Positions 50,739 through 61,106 of a DNA stretch of 64,000 nt are shown here, piece by piece (the stretch's first letter is position 1; each line of letters opens with the position of its first letter). Source of the stretch: Meconema thalassinum (Eukaryota > Arthropoda > Insecta > Orthoptera > Tettigoniidae); assembly GCA_946902985.2 (NCBI GenBank), contig OX336396.1, positions 237,910,297-237,974,296 of the forward strand, written 5' to 3'. The notes beneath the pieces were generated by a model that was not told the DNA's origin, did no database searches, and worked only from the letters and a program-made list of their open reading frames with translations. A program made the translations under genes and the position numbers.

Positions 50739-53180
50739 TCATCTTGAGCAGTTTCCAACCGCTGGTCGGGTCTGCTTGGAACATAAGCCTCTCCATCGTT
50801 TCCTGTCCATCCACCATCTCTCGTCATTTACTGTGTCCCAGCACACTCCTCTTTCCTCCACACTCTTCTTAACTCCTTTTGCCCATCTGTCCCTTGGTCT
50901 TCCCCTTGGCCTCCTTCCCGTCATTTCCATTCCAAACATCTTCTTCGGTATCCTCTCCTCTTGCATCCTCCTCACATGTCCATACCATTGTAGCCTAGAT
51001 CGCTCTATTCTATTTTGCAATGGTTCCTCTCTTACCATCTCCCTGACTCTCTCATTCCTTACTCTGTCCATTCTTGTCACTCCTACCCTACTCCTCTGGA
51101 ACTTCATCTCCACTGCTCGTATTTTATTCTTGTCCCTTTCCTTAATCACCCATGTTTCTGAACCATATGTCAAAATTGGCACAAAGTAGGTCTTGTAGAT
51201 GATTCCTTTACATTTTTGTGGTACATCTTTATTCCATATCATCCCCCTAACACTCTTGAAAAATCCATCTGCGCACCTTCCCCTCTCATTTATTTCCATC
51301 CTATTGCCTCCCTTTTCTTCAATTATGCTTCCCAAGTACTTGAAGCATTCTACTTTCTGCAACTGCTGTCCTCCAAGTGTTATGCCCATATCCAGTCTGT
51401 TCTTCTTCCTCGTTGTGATGACCACTTCACTCTTTTGTGCTGAGAACTTCATCCCATATGATAACACTACCTTCTCCCACTCATCTAATTGCTCTTGTAC
51501 TTCTTGCTCATCCTCTCCCCATACCAGAAGGTCATCAGCAAACAACATTGCCTTCATTTTCCTTTCCCCAATGCTATTTACCACTTTTCGTATGATTTCA
51601 TCCATCACCACTATAAATAACAGGGGTGAGAGGGCACTTCCCTGTTTCCGACCACTCTCCAGTTGAAACCATTCCGTTCTCTCTCTTCCCACCTTTACAC
51701 AGCTTTTGCTTCCCTCGTACATTGCTTTCACTCTTGCCACTGTCTCCTTGTTCACTGCTTTTGCTCTCATTGCTTCCCATACCTTGTTTCTATTAATACT
51801 ATCATATGCTTTCTCAATATCCAAGAAGGTCATCACCAGATCTTTCCCATATTCATAATGGTGTTCTTGTAGCTGTCTTACTGCAAAGATGAGGTCAACT
51901 GTTGATCTTCCTGGCCTGAATCCATACTGTTCTTCCCTCAGCCCATCTTCAACTTCTGTCCGAATTCTTCTCTCCAGTATCTTCTCAAATATTTTGGCGC
52001 AGTGGCACATGAGTGTAATTCCCCTGTAGTTCTTGCATTCCTTCCTACTTCCCTTTTTAAATATGGGTATTATTATCCCTCTTTTCCAGTCCTCTGGTAT
52101 TTTCTTCTCCCTCCATATCACTTTCATTACTCGAAAGAGCCACTGTGTTCCTATCACCCCTGCTGCTCTCACCATCTCCACACTCACTTCGTCTATTCCC
52201 GGTGCCTTTCCCCCTTTCATCTTCCTTAATGCTTCCTCCACTTCTTTCCATGTCAATTCCTTCTCTGAAATGTCTTGGTCACTGTCTGTTTCTTCCTCCA
52301 CAATGTCCACTACGCTGGTTTTAGTTGGATTTAGGAGTTCCTTGAAGTATTCTCTCCAGATAACCTTTACTTCTTCCATATTTTCGACCTCCTTTCCATT
52401 CCTGTCCACCATTCTGACATTTTCCCCTGTATCTCTTCTCTTTGCCTTTATCATTCCATACAACACTTTCTTACTGCTATCACAGTCCTCCTCCATCATT
52501 TCTGTCCATTTCTCCAGCCATTTCTTTTTCTCTTCCTTCACTACTTCTCCTGCTTCTTTCTTCCGCTCTTGGTATTCTTCTCTTGTTCTGCCTGTCCTCT
52601 GTTGGAACCATTTCCTGAATGCTTCATTTTTCTTTTTCACTGCTTCCTTAGTTCTGGGGTTCCACCATGGTGTTTCCTTCCACCTTTTCTTTCCACTAGT
52701 TCTGCCACACACGACTTCCGCTGCTTCTACCAACACGTCCTTGAACCTATTCCATTCTTCTTCACCTGTTTTCGGATCATCCTTCGGTAATTTGTTCCTC
52801 ACTAATATCTGGAACTTCTCCTTATTTCCATCCTCCTTCAGCTTCCATGTCCTTATTCTTCTTTCTTGGTTCTCAGTTCTCCTCTTTTCCTTCAGTCCTC
52901 TCACCTTGGCGACCAGCAGACGGTGGTCACTGTCCAGGGCTTCTGAAGGTATTACCCTTATATCCGTGATACTCTTCTTTGTCTCCTTCCCGCATAGAAT
53001 ATAGTCCACCACTGATTTCCTAGTCAAATCCCTGCTGTACCAAGTAATTTTATGGCTCTCTCTCTTCTTGTACCATGTGTTTCCAACCATTAGCCCATTT
53101 ATCTTGCACAGTTCCAACAATCTCTCTCCTTCCTTATTCCTGTTTCCCCATCCTTCACCACCTTCCTTTGCCTGTTCCTC
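50739..53180 (-). CDS. LINE-A ORF2: endonuclease end, linker and RT (copy 5)
   Basis: The longest LINE-A frame: 793 residues from MLELCKINGLMVGNTWYKKR, and open upstream to about 53180. Contains KSVVDYILCGKETKKSITDI, IPSEALDSDHRLLVAKV (endonuclease SDH block), WKETPWWNPRTKEAVKKK linker, KAPGIDEVSVEMVRAAGVIG, KNYRGITLMCHCAKIFEKIL, EEQYGFRPGRSTVDLIFAVR, LDIEKAYDSINRNKVW, SGRKQGSALSPLLFIVVMDE, LFADDLLVWGEDEQEVQEQL (FADD intact), TYGSETWVIKERDKNKI and a terminal KQTRPAAVGNCSR-like end. The first half of the endonuclease is lost at the inversion. No stop is present, so the copy is young. Confidence 0.9.
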   Translation of the reverse strand, partial: EEQAKEGGEGWGNRNKEGERLLELCKINGLMVGNTWYKKRESHKITWYSRDLTRKSVVDYILCGKETKKSITDIRVIPSEALDSDHRLLVAKVRGLKEKRRTENQERRIRTWKLKEDGNKEKFQILVRNKLPKDDPKTGEEEWNRFKDVLVEAAEVVCGRTSGKKRWKETPWWNPRTKEAVKKKNEAFRKWFQQRTGRTREEYQERKKEAGEVVKEEKKKWLEKWTEMMEEDCDSSKKVLYGMIKAKRRDTGENVRMVDRNGKEVENMEEVKVIWREYFKELLNPTKTSVVDIVEEETDSDQDISEKELTWKEVEEALRKMKGGKAPGIDEVSVEMVRAAGVIGTQWLFRVMKVIWREKKIPEDWKRGIIIPIFKKGSRKECKNYRGITLMCHCAKIFEKILERRIRTEVEDGLREEQYGFRPGRSTVDLIFAVRQLQEHHYEYGKDLVMTFLDIEKAYDSINRNKVWEAMRAKAVNKETVARVKAMYEGSKSCVKVGRERTEWFQLESGRKQGSALSPLLFIVVMDEIIRKVVNSIGERKMKAMLFADDLLVWGEDEQEVQEQLDEWEKVVLSYGMKFSAQKSEVVITTRKKNRLDMGITLGGQQLQKVECFKYLGSIIEEKGGNRMEINERGRCADGFFKSVRGMIWNKDVPQKCKGIIYKTYFVPILTYGSETWVIKERDKNKIRAVEMKFQRSRVGVTRMDRVRNERVREMVREEPLQNRIERSRLQWYGHVRRMQEERIPKKMFGMEMTGRRPRGRPRDRWAKGVKKSVEERGVCWDTVNDERWWMDRKRWRGLCSKQTRPAVGNCSR

Positions 53181-53184
53181 TATC

Positions 53185-53356
53185 GGGCGCGTCCCAGGTG
53201 GCGGATAGGGGGGCTCGCCGGACTTGTCCGGAGGGTTTGAGGGAAATAAAATACCTCTCGCGGACCAAAAACAGGCCCCTTGCCAGGGTTATGGTGAAGC
53301 TACGTTAGGCCTAGCAAGCCAGTAGTGGATATGAAACTGCTTTTAAAACGGGAACG
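53185..53356 (+). other. Inverted 5' segment of LINE-A copy 5
   Basis: GC-rich non-coding stretch (GGCGGATAGGGGGGCTCGCC and so on), opposite in orientation to the adjacent LINE, ending at the right TSD. Confidence 0.6.
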
Positions 53357-53368
53357 GAACATCCCTTT

Positions 53369-54059
53369 AAAGAATTTAATTTAATTTAATTTACCATTTT
53401 GCTTATGTTGACAGTAAAGCTGCCAAATTCAAATATCAAGTCAAGAAGTTGGGCTTTCCTGCAGTATTGCTTTCCTGAATCTGAAACAGAAGATGAATCA
53501 ACTAAACCATTGCTTGGCATGTGCACAGTAAATCAACTTGTCGAAATATTTTAGATATTCTCACAAAGTATGGTATTCTGAAAAAAGAAAAAAGAAGAAA
53601 AAAAGAAAACGGATAAGTTTTCCAGACTTGCATTTTGTATACTTCTTACTTTACGGTATATAGGGTAGAAAGTAACTAACACATAAAATATTACATAGGT
53701 ATTTTACAGTGAGAGCCTTTTCTACAGGATGGAACCTCCCATGTGTCGTGTGATGGCCGGTGTACTGTGGCTAATGTCAAAAACATATTTAACTTTCTAA
53801 ACTCGGATTATTACGAGCATTGAATATGGGTTGGGCCTCCGATTTGGGACTTTAGCTACATTATACTGCACACTGAACCAGTATTGCCCAGCTCCCGACC
53901 AGCATAGCACTGCTCTGTTGACACCTTGCCGCATTTTAACTTGGGAACGGGTACCCTTTCCTGGACACTATGAGCTTAACGGAATGCCCGTTTCTAAACA
54001 CGGATTATTACGAGCATTGAACATGTGTTGGGCCTCCGCTTTGGGACATTAGCTACATT
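53369..54059. repeat. No gene; 194-bp direct repeat
   Basis: A segment of about 70 bp beginning TTCTAAACTCGGATTATTAC (53798) recurs at 53992 with few differences, a partial tandem duplication of a 194-bp unit. Nothing else is recognisable. Confidence 0.6.
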
Positions 54060-54445
54060 TTTGTCCATCATATCATAATATCACCACAAATGTATTTCTC
54101 CAATGGAACAAGTGTGATATTCAATCAACATCAAGAGTGTGCAATGAACTATTTTAAGGAAGACTGGTTAAGCACGCTGGTGGCTTTTTAAACGTGTTTT
54201 TTTTAAACAAAATATTTCAAAATTTTTAGTTTTCAAGTGCATGATTTTGATCTCTGTATGTGCTTATTTATGTTTCTGTTATTACTATTAATCTTTTCAT
54301 GTGTAATGTATTAAGTGCTGCCCCTTCGCTCGTGGCTGATGAAGACACCAATAATCGACAAGGCGTCGAAACATGTACCTCTATATAATGACGAGTGATT
54401 AGCTCACTCATTTCAATAAATAGTATTGACAGGGCGGAATTGATT
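54060..54445 (+). mobile_element. PLE 3' end relic with hammerhead-like motif
   Basis: Non-coding relic with the hammerhead-like motif (54329-54395), ending AGTATTGACAGGGCGGAA, the box also present at 24437 and in the insert at 27874. No RT sequence remains. The left limit is arbitrary. Confidence 0.6.
54329..54395 (+). ncRNA. Hammerhead ribozyme-like motif 2
   Basis: CTGATGA at 54336-54342, stem II GACACC (54344-54349) with GGCGTC (54362-54367, one mismatch), GAAA at 54368-54371, palindromic stem III ACATGT, and cleavage after GUA (54377). Stem I pairs GG/CC next to the core, and CTCGT (54329-54333) with ACGAG (54391-54395) further out. This is the best of the three motifs. Confidence 0.7.
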
Positions 54446-54587
54446 GCTATTTGCTTTATAATCATAGTACTGTGGCTAGCCGCCTGTCGAGCAAGGCACT
54501 GGGGCTAGCAGCAGCGTAGCAATAAAGTAGTTCAACACAGTTACATTTTTTAAACATATTTAATAATAATCATTACTTACATGAATT

Positions 54588-54790
54588 TCAGAGTAGTTGC
54601 TGGAAATGCTGTCCTTTAATTTCTAAACACACATTGCACCAACGAAGGAAGTTTTGGTACACTCGCAGTAATTCATCCTCACTGATATTTTGTATCAGTA
54701 CAGTTATTTTGTTCTCGAGAGCCTCCAGAGTACGTGGATTGTTCCTATATATCTTTTGTTTGAGTTCCCTCACAAGCAGTGGTGGCCGGT
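54588..54790 (-). pseudogene. Tc1/mariner-type transposase C-terminal fragment
   Basis: The minus strand reads LRELKQKIYRNNPRTLEALE, NKITVLIQNISEDELLRVYQ, NFLRWCNVCLEIKGQHFQQL. This is the end of a mariner-like transposase (KExIYxxxPxTxExLKxxI, then CxEMxGxHFQHLL). The catalytic region is cut off at about 54790. Confidence 0.75.
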
Positions 54791-54799
54791 AATAGGGTT

Positions 54800-55255
54800 G
54801 CAGTGTTGCACAACCACCAGATTAATTCAAGAAGAACAATTAATACCGTAATAATATTTTTAGTAAAAAAAAGCTGTACGTTTCCTTTTATATGTATAGG
54901 AATTCATAATTCTGTTCTTTAATAATTCAGGGACTCTTATATTAAGTTACTGTGAACTGCCCGAGAAAGTGAAGCCAACTAATGCAGGATTTCTTTCTTG
55001 GGGGGAGTTTCATTCATACAGTATGGTAGTTGTGTCCATTATTAAAATGATACCGTATTTCGATTATTATTCATAAAAAACAATAATTAAAAGAACATTC
55101 TCCTTGCATGAAAACTATTTTAATTATATATTTCAGCACAACAACAAAAAGAAAAAGATAACTTAAAAAAGAAATTTGGAAAATAATATGGTAACTAAAT
55201 ATTAAAACTGAAATGATGTAGTGGTATCAACATGTCCATACATTACTGCTTATAA
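54800..55255. other. No gene seen
   Basis: AT-rich sequence with several homopolymer runs. No recognisable feature. Confidence 0.45.
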
Positions 55256-55292
55256 TACAGGGTCATCGAAAAATAATGCCAACATTTAACAA

Positions 55293-56727
55293 GAAGTTCC
55301 GTGACGAACTAAAGAGCCTACTTTTCTTAAAATAAAGTTTCGTGCCAATGATTAATCTACAGTATATGAACCTATCTAGAAGAATGACGAAATTAAGTTG
55401 GTAATATCGAAATGTCTAATTAGTTCGAAATATACCTGGTATAATGTAATCTAATAGAGCATTACAGTTGGCAGCCCTGGTGACTGAATATATTCTTTGT
55501 TCCATCTATTAAGGTACAGAATAAAAAAAATTGGTTGAAGTCCAATGGACGTTACATGCAGTTAGACATTGGATCTATCAGCACGCATAAAATCATGTTG
55601 GCAACAATGTCATGCGTGTGCTGGTCAGAAATATCCTAATCTGAAATATTATGATATCTTGTTGTGCCAATTTTGGACGAAATCCATTTGTTAGTATAGA
55701 AGATACATGAATTTTAAAATTGGACTTATCAGCAAGCATAGAATCATGTTGGCAGCACTGACTTATATTAATTATTCCAAATTAATCTAGAATGTCAGGT
55801 GCTATACGTGTGCAAAGTATGGGGCTGTTGGCTTGCATACTTCCTGATATATTGATATTTGGTTAAAAATATAGACAGCGTTTATTAACAGTTGGCAGCC
55901 CTGATTGCTCTTAAGAATACTTATAGTCATATCTGTTATGTTACACATAGCACATACGAAATTTGGTTGAAATCCAACTGATAGTATAGAAGTTACATTT
56001 ATTTAAAAATTGGCCCTATCAGCAGGCTTAGAATCATGTTGGTAGAACTTAACTACATAAGTTACTCCAAAATTAATCTAAAGTGCCAGGTACTATACGT
56101 GTGCATAGTTTAAAGCTGTCGGCTTGCATACTTTCTGATATATTAGTATTTGAATAAAAGAATAGAGAGAGCAATTATTAACAGTTGGCAGCCCTGGTGG
56201 CTCTTAACAATACGTTCAGTCATATCTGTTTATATACACATAATACATACAAAATTTGGTTGAAATCCAATTGATAGCGTAGATGTTATAGGCATTTAAA
56301 AATTGGACCTATCAGAAGGCTTAAAATTATTTTGGCAACAATGTCATGTATGGTCTCCTGGAAATTAAACTGAAACAGTGTTATCTACATGTGTGCCAAT
56401 TTTGGAATAGCTCCCATGCATACCTTCTAAGATATACAACATGGAGCTCAAATTTCTAGTGCGTTTTTTCAGCAGTTGGTAGCACTGACATCATTTTCAA
56501 ATATGGACGTGAGATATTCCGGTATACATCTTCACTCATACTAAATTTGGTTTCGATTTCTGCAGCCGTTTAGGAGTTGTTAGGGGGGGGGACACACACA
56601 CAGCCAGACAGACAGACAGAAGGACAGACAGACGGACAGACAGACAGACAGACACACATTTTCCCGGATCGATCTCATAAGTCTATGTCTTCCTCATTTT
56701 TGCAAAATGTGAAAAGTAGGCTAAAAA
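55293..56727. repeat. 1.4-kb insertion with ~300-bp tandem repeats and (ACAG)n
   Basis: Contains diverged repeats marked by CAGTTGGCAGCCCTG (near 55466, 55890, 56190 and a variant near 56463) and by TTTGGTTGAAATCCAA. It ends with an (ACAG)n tract (56588-56656) and short inverted ends AGCCTACTTTTC (55308 and complement near 56718). No coding sequence. It may be a microsatellite-associated or satellite-derived element. Confidence 0.62.
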
Positions 56728-56879
56728 TATGATAGCACCGAAACCCTTTATGTTAAACGTGTAATTCTTTCACTGAACGCCAGCTGGTTAAAGTAAGTTT
56801 TGTTTTGGAGGGGACGTGACCTTGCTATGCGCATACTAGATGCGCAGTAGCCAAGGTCGACCAGGGGCGCGCACGCCAA

Positions 56880-57040
56880 TGAAGTCCTGACCTCACCCCT
56901 TTGGATTTTTTTTCTGGGGGTACATTAAAAACATTGTGTATGCAGAAAATATTCGGAATTTGGACCACCTGTGGGAGCGAATTTCTGCCGCAATCTTGAC
57001 AGTTACTCCTGAAATGATTGCACATACCAATCCAGCCATT
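56880..57040 (+). pseudogene. Mariner transposase C-terminal fragment
   Basis: The plus strand reads LTPLDFF, then in a shifted frame YIKNIVYAENIRNLDHLWER and ISAAILTVTPEMIAHT. It is the end of a mariner-type transposase. It lies opposite in orientation to the N-terminal fragment at 57060-57180. Confidence 0.65.
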
Positions 57041-57059
57041 GAGAAAAGCGTGCGTTCAA

Positions 57060-57180
57060 TCCTGATGTTGGTGGTCGGCTTGGCCTAGATTGTTTCTCTA
57101 CAGTCCCTGTTTCCTTAAACTGATTAAACCATCGAATGACAGCTTTGTAATCAGGTGTAGTTTGTCGGGCGGTGCAGTCA
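57060..57180 (-). pseudogene. Mariner transposase N-terminal HTH fragment
   Basis: The minus strand reads PPDKTTPDYKAVIRWFNQFK, then ETGTVEKQSRPSRPPTS. It is the first HTH block of a DUF4817-like mariner transposase, next to the right long TIR. Between it and the C-terminal fragment the catalytic part is gone. Confidence 0.68.
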
Positions 57181-57559
57181 TTGGCGCGCGCGCCCCCGGC
57201 CGACCTTGGCTACTGCGCATCTAGTGTGCGCATAGCAAGATCACATCCCCTTCAAAACAAAACTTACTTTAACCAGCTGGTGTTCAGTGAAAGAATTACA
57301 CGTTTAACATAAAGGGTTTCGGTGCTATAATTTTTTAAATGTTGGCATTATTTTTCGATGACCCTGTATTGATATTATGTGAGAGAAAAATAATGTTTTC
57401 CTCTCCATGTTCTTACTGCCATTAGACTACTATTGACTCGCAAAATCTGCGTATGTTGATAGCTTTGAGGTTATAACACATTAATACACTAAATATTTAT
57501 GTTGGTGGTGGTAGCAGGCTATTTATTTATGACTACCCACGATCAGTTGGGTGATTATA

Positions 57560-58210
57560 CAGGGTCATTTTGTGTGTGCGCGCCAGTAAACGCGGCAAGC
57601 TAAGCCGGCTGTGACTAGCGCAGATCCTGGCCGCGCGCACACGGTCCAGCTGGTGGTCGGGGCGCACTATCACAATTTTACCAAACATGTTCAATAATGT
57701 GCACTTACAGAGCTCATAGGCAATGCTGAAAATGTCCTCCCTCTCTTGTAACACACACCTGACATCTTCTGATGAAAGCATGTCCGTCAACTCTTTTATT
57801 ATTTACGGAGCATGTTTCCTTGAATCGTTTAGCGAGCCTCCTAATTGTACTGGCATTAGGCACAGGTCTTCCTGGAAACTTCATTCAAAATTTTCGTATT
57901 GTTTCAGAACAAGATTTTCTGCTTTTCATAAATGAATTATGGATATACACACGTTCGCACAATGTGAATTGGTGTCTAGGCATGATCAACAATCCCAGGA
58001 ATCACAATACTTACTAAACATTGCAACACTAACGTCTAAGCTTTGCAAATACACGCCCATATGAATGACAAAACATGTGTGACCTAACGATATGAGTAGG
58101 CGGAGCACACCAACCGCCGGCTGGACCGGGTGCGCGTGGCCACGATCTGCGCTAGTCACAGCCGGCTTAGCTTGCCATGTTTACTGGCGCGCACACACAT
58201 AATGACCCTG
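57560..58210 (-). mobile_element. Internally deleted mariner-like element with ~100-bp TIRs
   Basis: Starts CAGGGTCATTTTGTGTGTGC and ends with its complement. The TIR is about 100 bp with few mismatches, flanked by TA (57558-57559, 58211-58212). The length of 651 bp indicates a large internal deletion. Confidence 0.9.
57690..57990 (-). pseudogene. Mariner transposase N- and C-terminal ends fused by deletion
   Basis: The minus strand reads MPRHQFTLCERVYIHNSFMK, SRKSCSETIRKF, a stop, MKFPGRPVPNASTIRRLAKR, FKETCSVNNKRVDGH, then directly a C-terminal-like FIRRCQVCVTRERGHFQHC. The DDE/D core is missing. Confidence 0.78.
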
Positions 58211-58212
58211 TA

Positions 58213-58777
58213 TCATGAACAATGACACGGAATTTCTATACTATGAGCAATACAATTAACAGTCCATTGCTTGGCAACAGGTTCCATCAACTCCCACCAG
58301 GATGAGGCACTTCGTGCTGCTACGTCCAGGCTAACGATTCAGACTCTTTGTGCAAACCACAGCTTTATCTGCATCATTGATAGGAGTAAGTTGCAGAAAC
58401 TCCTCATATACTGAAATATCTTTAACGAAACGGACACACAGTGACACAGATAATATGCACATTAAAAGTAGCCTGAAGCGATGTGAAAATTGTCACTGAT
58501 CGCACGCTTTAACAGAAAAATTTTATCCATCTAGCTCCAACGCTGCGAGTCGAGTGTAGAGCATTTACCAAGTGTAGAATGTGATCACATTTAAAATATA
58601 TACAGGAGTAAAGAAGCCTCACTGGCAGTAGTGCAAAACAGGTGATAGATGGGACTATATAAGGATTTAAGTAAACAAATGTCGCTGGGGGGTAAAACCC
58701 TAAACCCCCATCTGTGTGCCACTGATTGATTCCTTTAAGATCATAACTAATAGGGCCTACTCTACAAGAGCTTATTT
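58213..58777. other. No gene seen
   Basis: Between the mariner element and the unclassified transposon. A TTTAAAATATATAC segment and GGGGGTAAAACCCTAAACCC near 58688-58708 are noted. No feature I can name. Confidence 0.4.
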
Positions 58778-59225
58778 GAGGAGCCTATTTCCAAAAGTCG
58801 ACATCTGACTTTTTGAAGTTTTTGAGAAAAACGAAAAAAATGCTTAAACGGTAAAAATTCAGGAAATTTTATGTTCTTCTTGGTACTAACTCTAACATAA
58901 ACATACCATAAACATAAAAAATAGGTTCAGAGGTAGATTCAGCAATGCGTTTAGGAGATATTTAGCATTAAAATTCGCAGATGTCAGATTTTGGAAGTAT
59001 GTTAATGGAAAATCGTATTTTGGAACCAACTTCTAGCGTATGACGAGTTTTGGAACAAAACATGGATTTTGCTTAACAAGGATTTTAAGCCACATAATGT
59101 TGCTATGCACTCCTAATTTAATAAACTCACAAAATTTACAGTGAACTCAAGTTTCTAGCAAATTAGATATAAAAAATAGTATTGCACTAACATAATAATA
59201 CACAAGGAGCAATAAGTCACACAGA

Positions 59226-61106
59226 TTAGATTCTCAAGTCGTCATCCTCCTCCTGGGGTTCACAAACAAGATCGTCTTCCACATCAATTGTCACGTTTTC
59301 TGGATCCATGACTTTCTTATAATATTGAAGTTCTTCATTATTTTTCCACTCTACCCCGTAGTGAAATGTTAGTAGTTTGTTCACATAATTCATCTTCTCT
59401 TCTTTGACGGCTACTCCAAGAGGCAACTGAACTTTCTCAAAAGTTACCGTTTTTCCCTTTTTAGTTATCCCTTTGAAATCAGTTAAGTCACTCCTGTAAT
59501 GTTGATCTCCATGAAGAAGAGTAGAGGATTTTACTTTCCTAAACACGAATCTCTTGCAGGATTGAATTTTGAATACCATGACCCTGATGCTTTAAAAGAA
59601 GATTGGATGCTACCTTTCCAGTCATACACCGGACAATCAACACCTAACGTGTTCACTGTGCCAAACTGCTTGAAAATTTGAGTGTAGGTTTCTGGTTTTA
59701 AAATTGTGTCTCGCACTTTAAACTCCTTTTCAATTCTCCCGAAGACTCGGTCTGAGGGTATGAAGGAGTGGCCTACAACGGGAAATACCATCTCCACTTC
59801 ATTAACTTATGCGGGGGAATCATTATACAGCCAATAGGAAGCCATTCCAATCATAATACTATTTTTATTTTGACCCCCACAGCCATCAGAAACCAAATTA
59901 ACTTTTGTGATACCTGTAAGATCAAGATGATTAACTCTGTCACAAACACAGGAAGCTATTTCGTTAGATCCTTTTGGACGAGAAGATTCCAGCCACTGGT
60001 ATATAAAAGTGTTCCGTGTAGATTGATGATCACACGATGTTCCTACACAGATTGTAAAATTGTACATATACAATTGTCTGGAGTAATACGTGGCTTGATC
60101 TGGTAATTTTGGAAGGGGTAAATTTTTCTGGCAATCGAAACTTAATATCAGTTCATCATCTTCCTGATTACGTAGAACATCATAAAACGCTTGTGCTCTT
60201 AATTTATGTACTCTTAACTCAGTTATTATATTATTCTTTTCTTGAGGAATCTTGCAGTGCTTCAGTTTAGCTTTCAGCAACAAACATTTTTTCATTTCAT
60301 CAGTTGCTGGAGTGCCAAATCCAATATTAAATGTCCGACAGAAATAATGCCTAAAGTAAGCTGCCTTAACTCGTAGCTCAGTTGATACTGACTGGTTGTA
60401 ACTTCTCCACAATTTACTAATGTTCAACTCACTTGATAAATACTGGCGACCTTTCACTTGTCCTCTACAATAGTGTAATTCACTAACAACATTTAATTTC
60501 TCTATGAAAATGCTCATAGCTAGTCTTTTATTTTCACTGTACTTGCTACGAGTATCTCCTCCTCGTTTATCTATAGGCAGAAGACCAGTCTCAAAGTGAC
60601 GCTTACAAGCCAGACCTACCCTGTCTTTTGATATCTGCAAGATACCTAGAAAAGTTGCCCTATAGACGGGTACAACAGGTTCTTTACCGGGTCGCTTTGT
60701 TGCCTTTTTCACAAAATACTTTATCGATATGTTCTTATTCTTGTTACTGCCATTACTCATGGTTCTCCTCGGAAGTGCTACCGCTGTATACTTATTATAA
60801 GTGCGTCCTGGATAAGCTTCTTTGGCGTACTGTAGAATATATTATGAAAATGTTTGATGTCCCTAGTTGTCAGCGTCTGGCACTGAAATGCTCCCTTCTT
60901 GTGACTGCATATTGGTACTTTTGGGGGTTGCGAAGCAGAGTATCTGAAAATATAATATTTATCTTATATGATAATTATTGCTAAATGAATTAGTAACGAA
61001 ATGCTCACCTTTCTCTTTTCTTCTTCTTAGCCCAGTTTTCGGGGTCACGGGAATATTTCCTCCCACGTCCAAGTACAGAAGGAGATACTATTAATGAATT
61101 ATACAT
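59226..61106 (-). pseudogene. Transposase-like gene of the unclassified transposon, one intron, few lesions
   Basis: Exon 1 runs from ATG at 61106 to 61009 (MYNSLIVSPSVLGRGRKYSR, DPENWAKKKKRE). The intron 61008-60944 has GTGAGC and TTTTCAG and keeps the frame. Exon 2: GAFQCQTLTTRDIKHFHNIF, frameshift near 60790, MSNGSNKNKNISIKYFVKKA, YRATFLGILQISKDRVGLAC, LILSFDCQKNLPLPKLPDQA, YYSRQLYMYNFTICVG, GSNEIASCVCDRVNHLDL, VNLVSDGCGGQNKNSIMIGM, a TAA at about 59806, EVEMVFPVVGHSFIPSDRVF, GRIEKEFKVRD, a frameshift near 59575, LTDFKGITKKGKTVTFEKVQ, and a C-terminus with an acidic EPQEEDDDLRI. FDCQ, SDGCGGQN and GHSFIPSDRVFGRIEKE look like an acidic-triad nuclease fold (candidate D, D and D/H/E). That is inference from spacing and conservation style. 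I recall similar uncharacterised proteins in insects. Confidence 0.72.
60944..61008 (-). other. 65-nt intron in the transposase-like gene
   Basis: Donor GTGAGCATTTCG and acceptor ATATTTTCAG on the minus strand. Removing the 65 bases joins KKKKRE to YSASQPPK in frame. Confidence 0.6.

Larger units (their letters stand above)
50731..53356 (-). mobile_element. LINE-A copy 5 with inverted 5' segment
   Basis: One TSD pair (50719-50730, 53357-53368) encloses a minus-strand LINE-A (to about 53184, with a (GAT)n tail on the left) and a segment in the opposite orientation (53185-53356) that begins GGGCGCGTCCCAGGTGGCGG, which looks like a LINE 5' end. This is the arrangement expected from twin priming. 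Confidence 0.8.
55258..57366. mobile_element. Mariner-like element with long TIRs, one arm split by an insertion
   Basis: Outer ends CAGGGTCATCGAAAAATAAT then GCCAACATTT at 55258 and its complement ending at 57366, flanked by TA. On the right the TIR continues into ATAGCACCGAAACCCTTTAT and further for about 150 bases. On the left that continuation starts only at 56728, so 55293-56727 is an insertion in the left TIR. The long TIR includes CTTGCTATGCGCA and GGTTAAAGTAAGTTTTGTTT. Confidence 0.78.

Noticed and set aside
52033..53004. 323-residue plus-strand open frame
   Set aside because: It is antisense to the intact LINE-A ORF2 (50739-53180). Purine-rich coding leaves few stops on the other strand. 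The protein is Ser/Phe/Leu-rich with no domain.
57720..57790. Hammerhead motif from TCTGATGAAAGC
   Set aside because: CTGATGA is present but no GAAAC box with a stem follows. The bases belong to a mariner pseudogene.
54777..58735. hAT-type pair of ends CAGTGGTGGCC and GTGTGCCACTG
   Set aside because: The terminal bases look complementary, but the flanking 8 bases differ (CTCACAAG versus ATTGATTC), so no TSD supports it.
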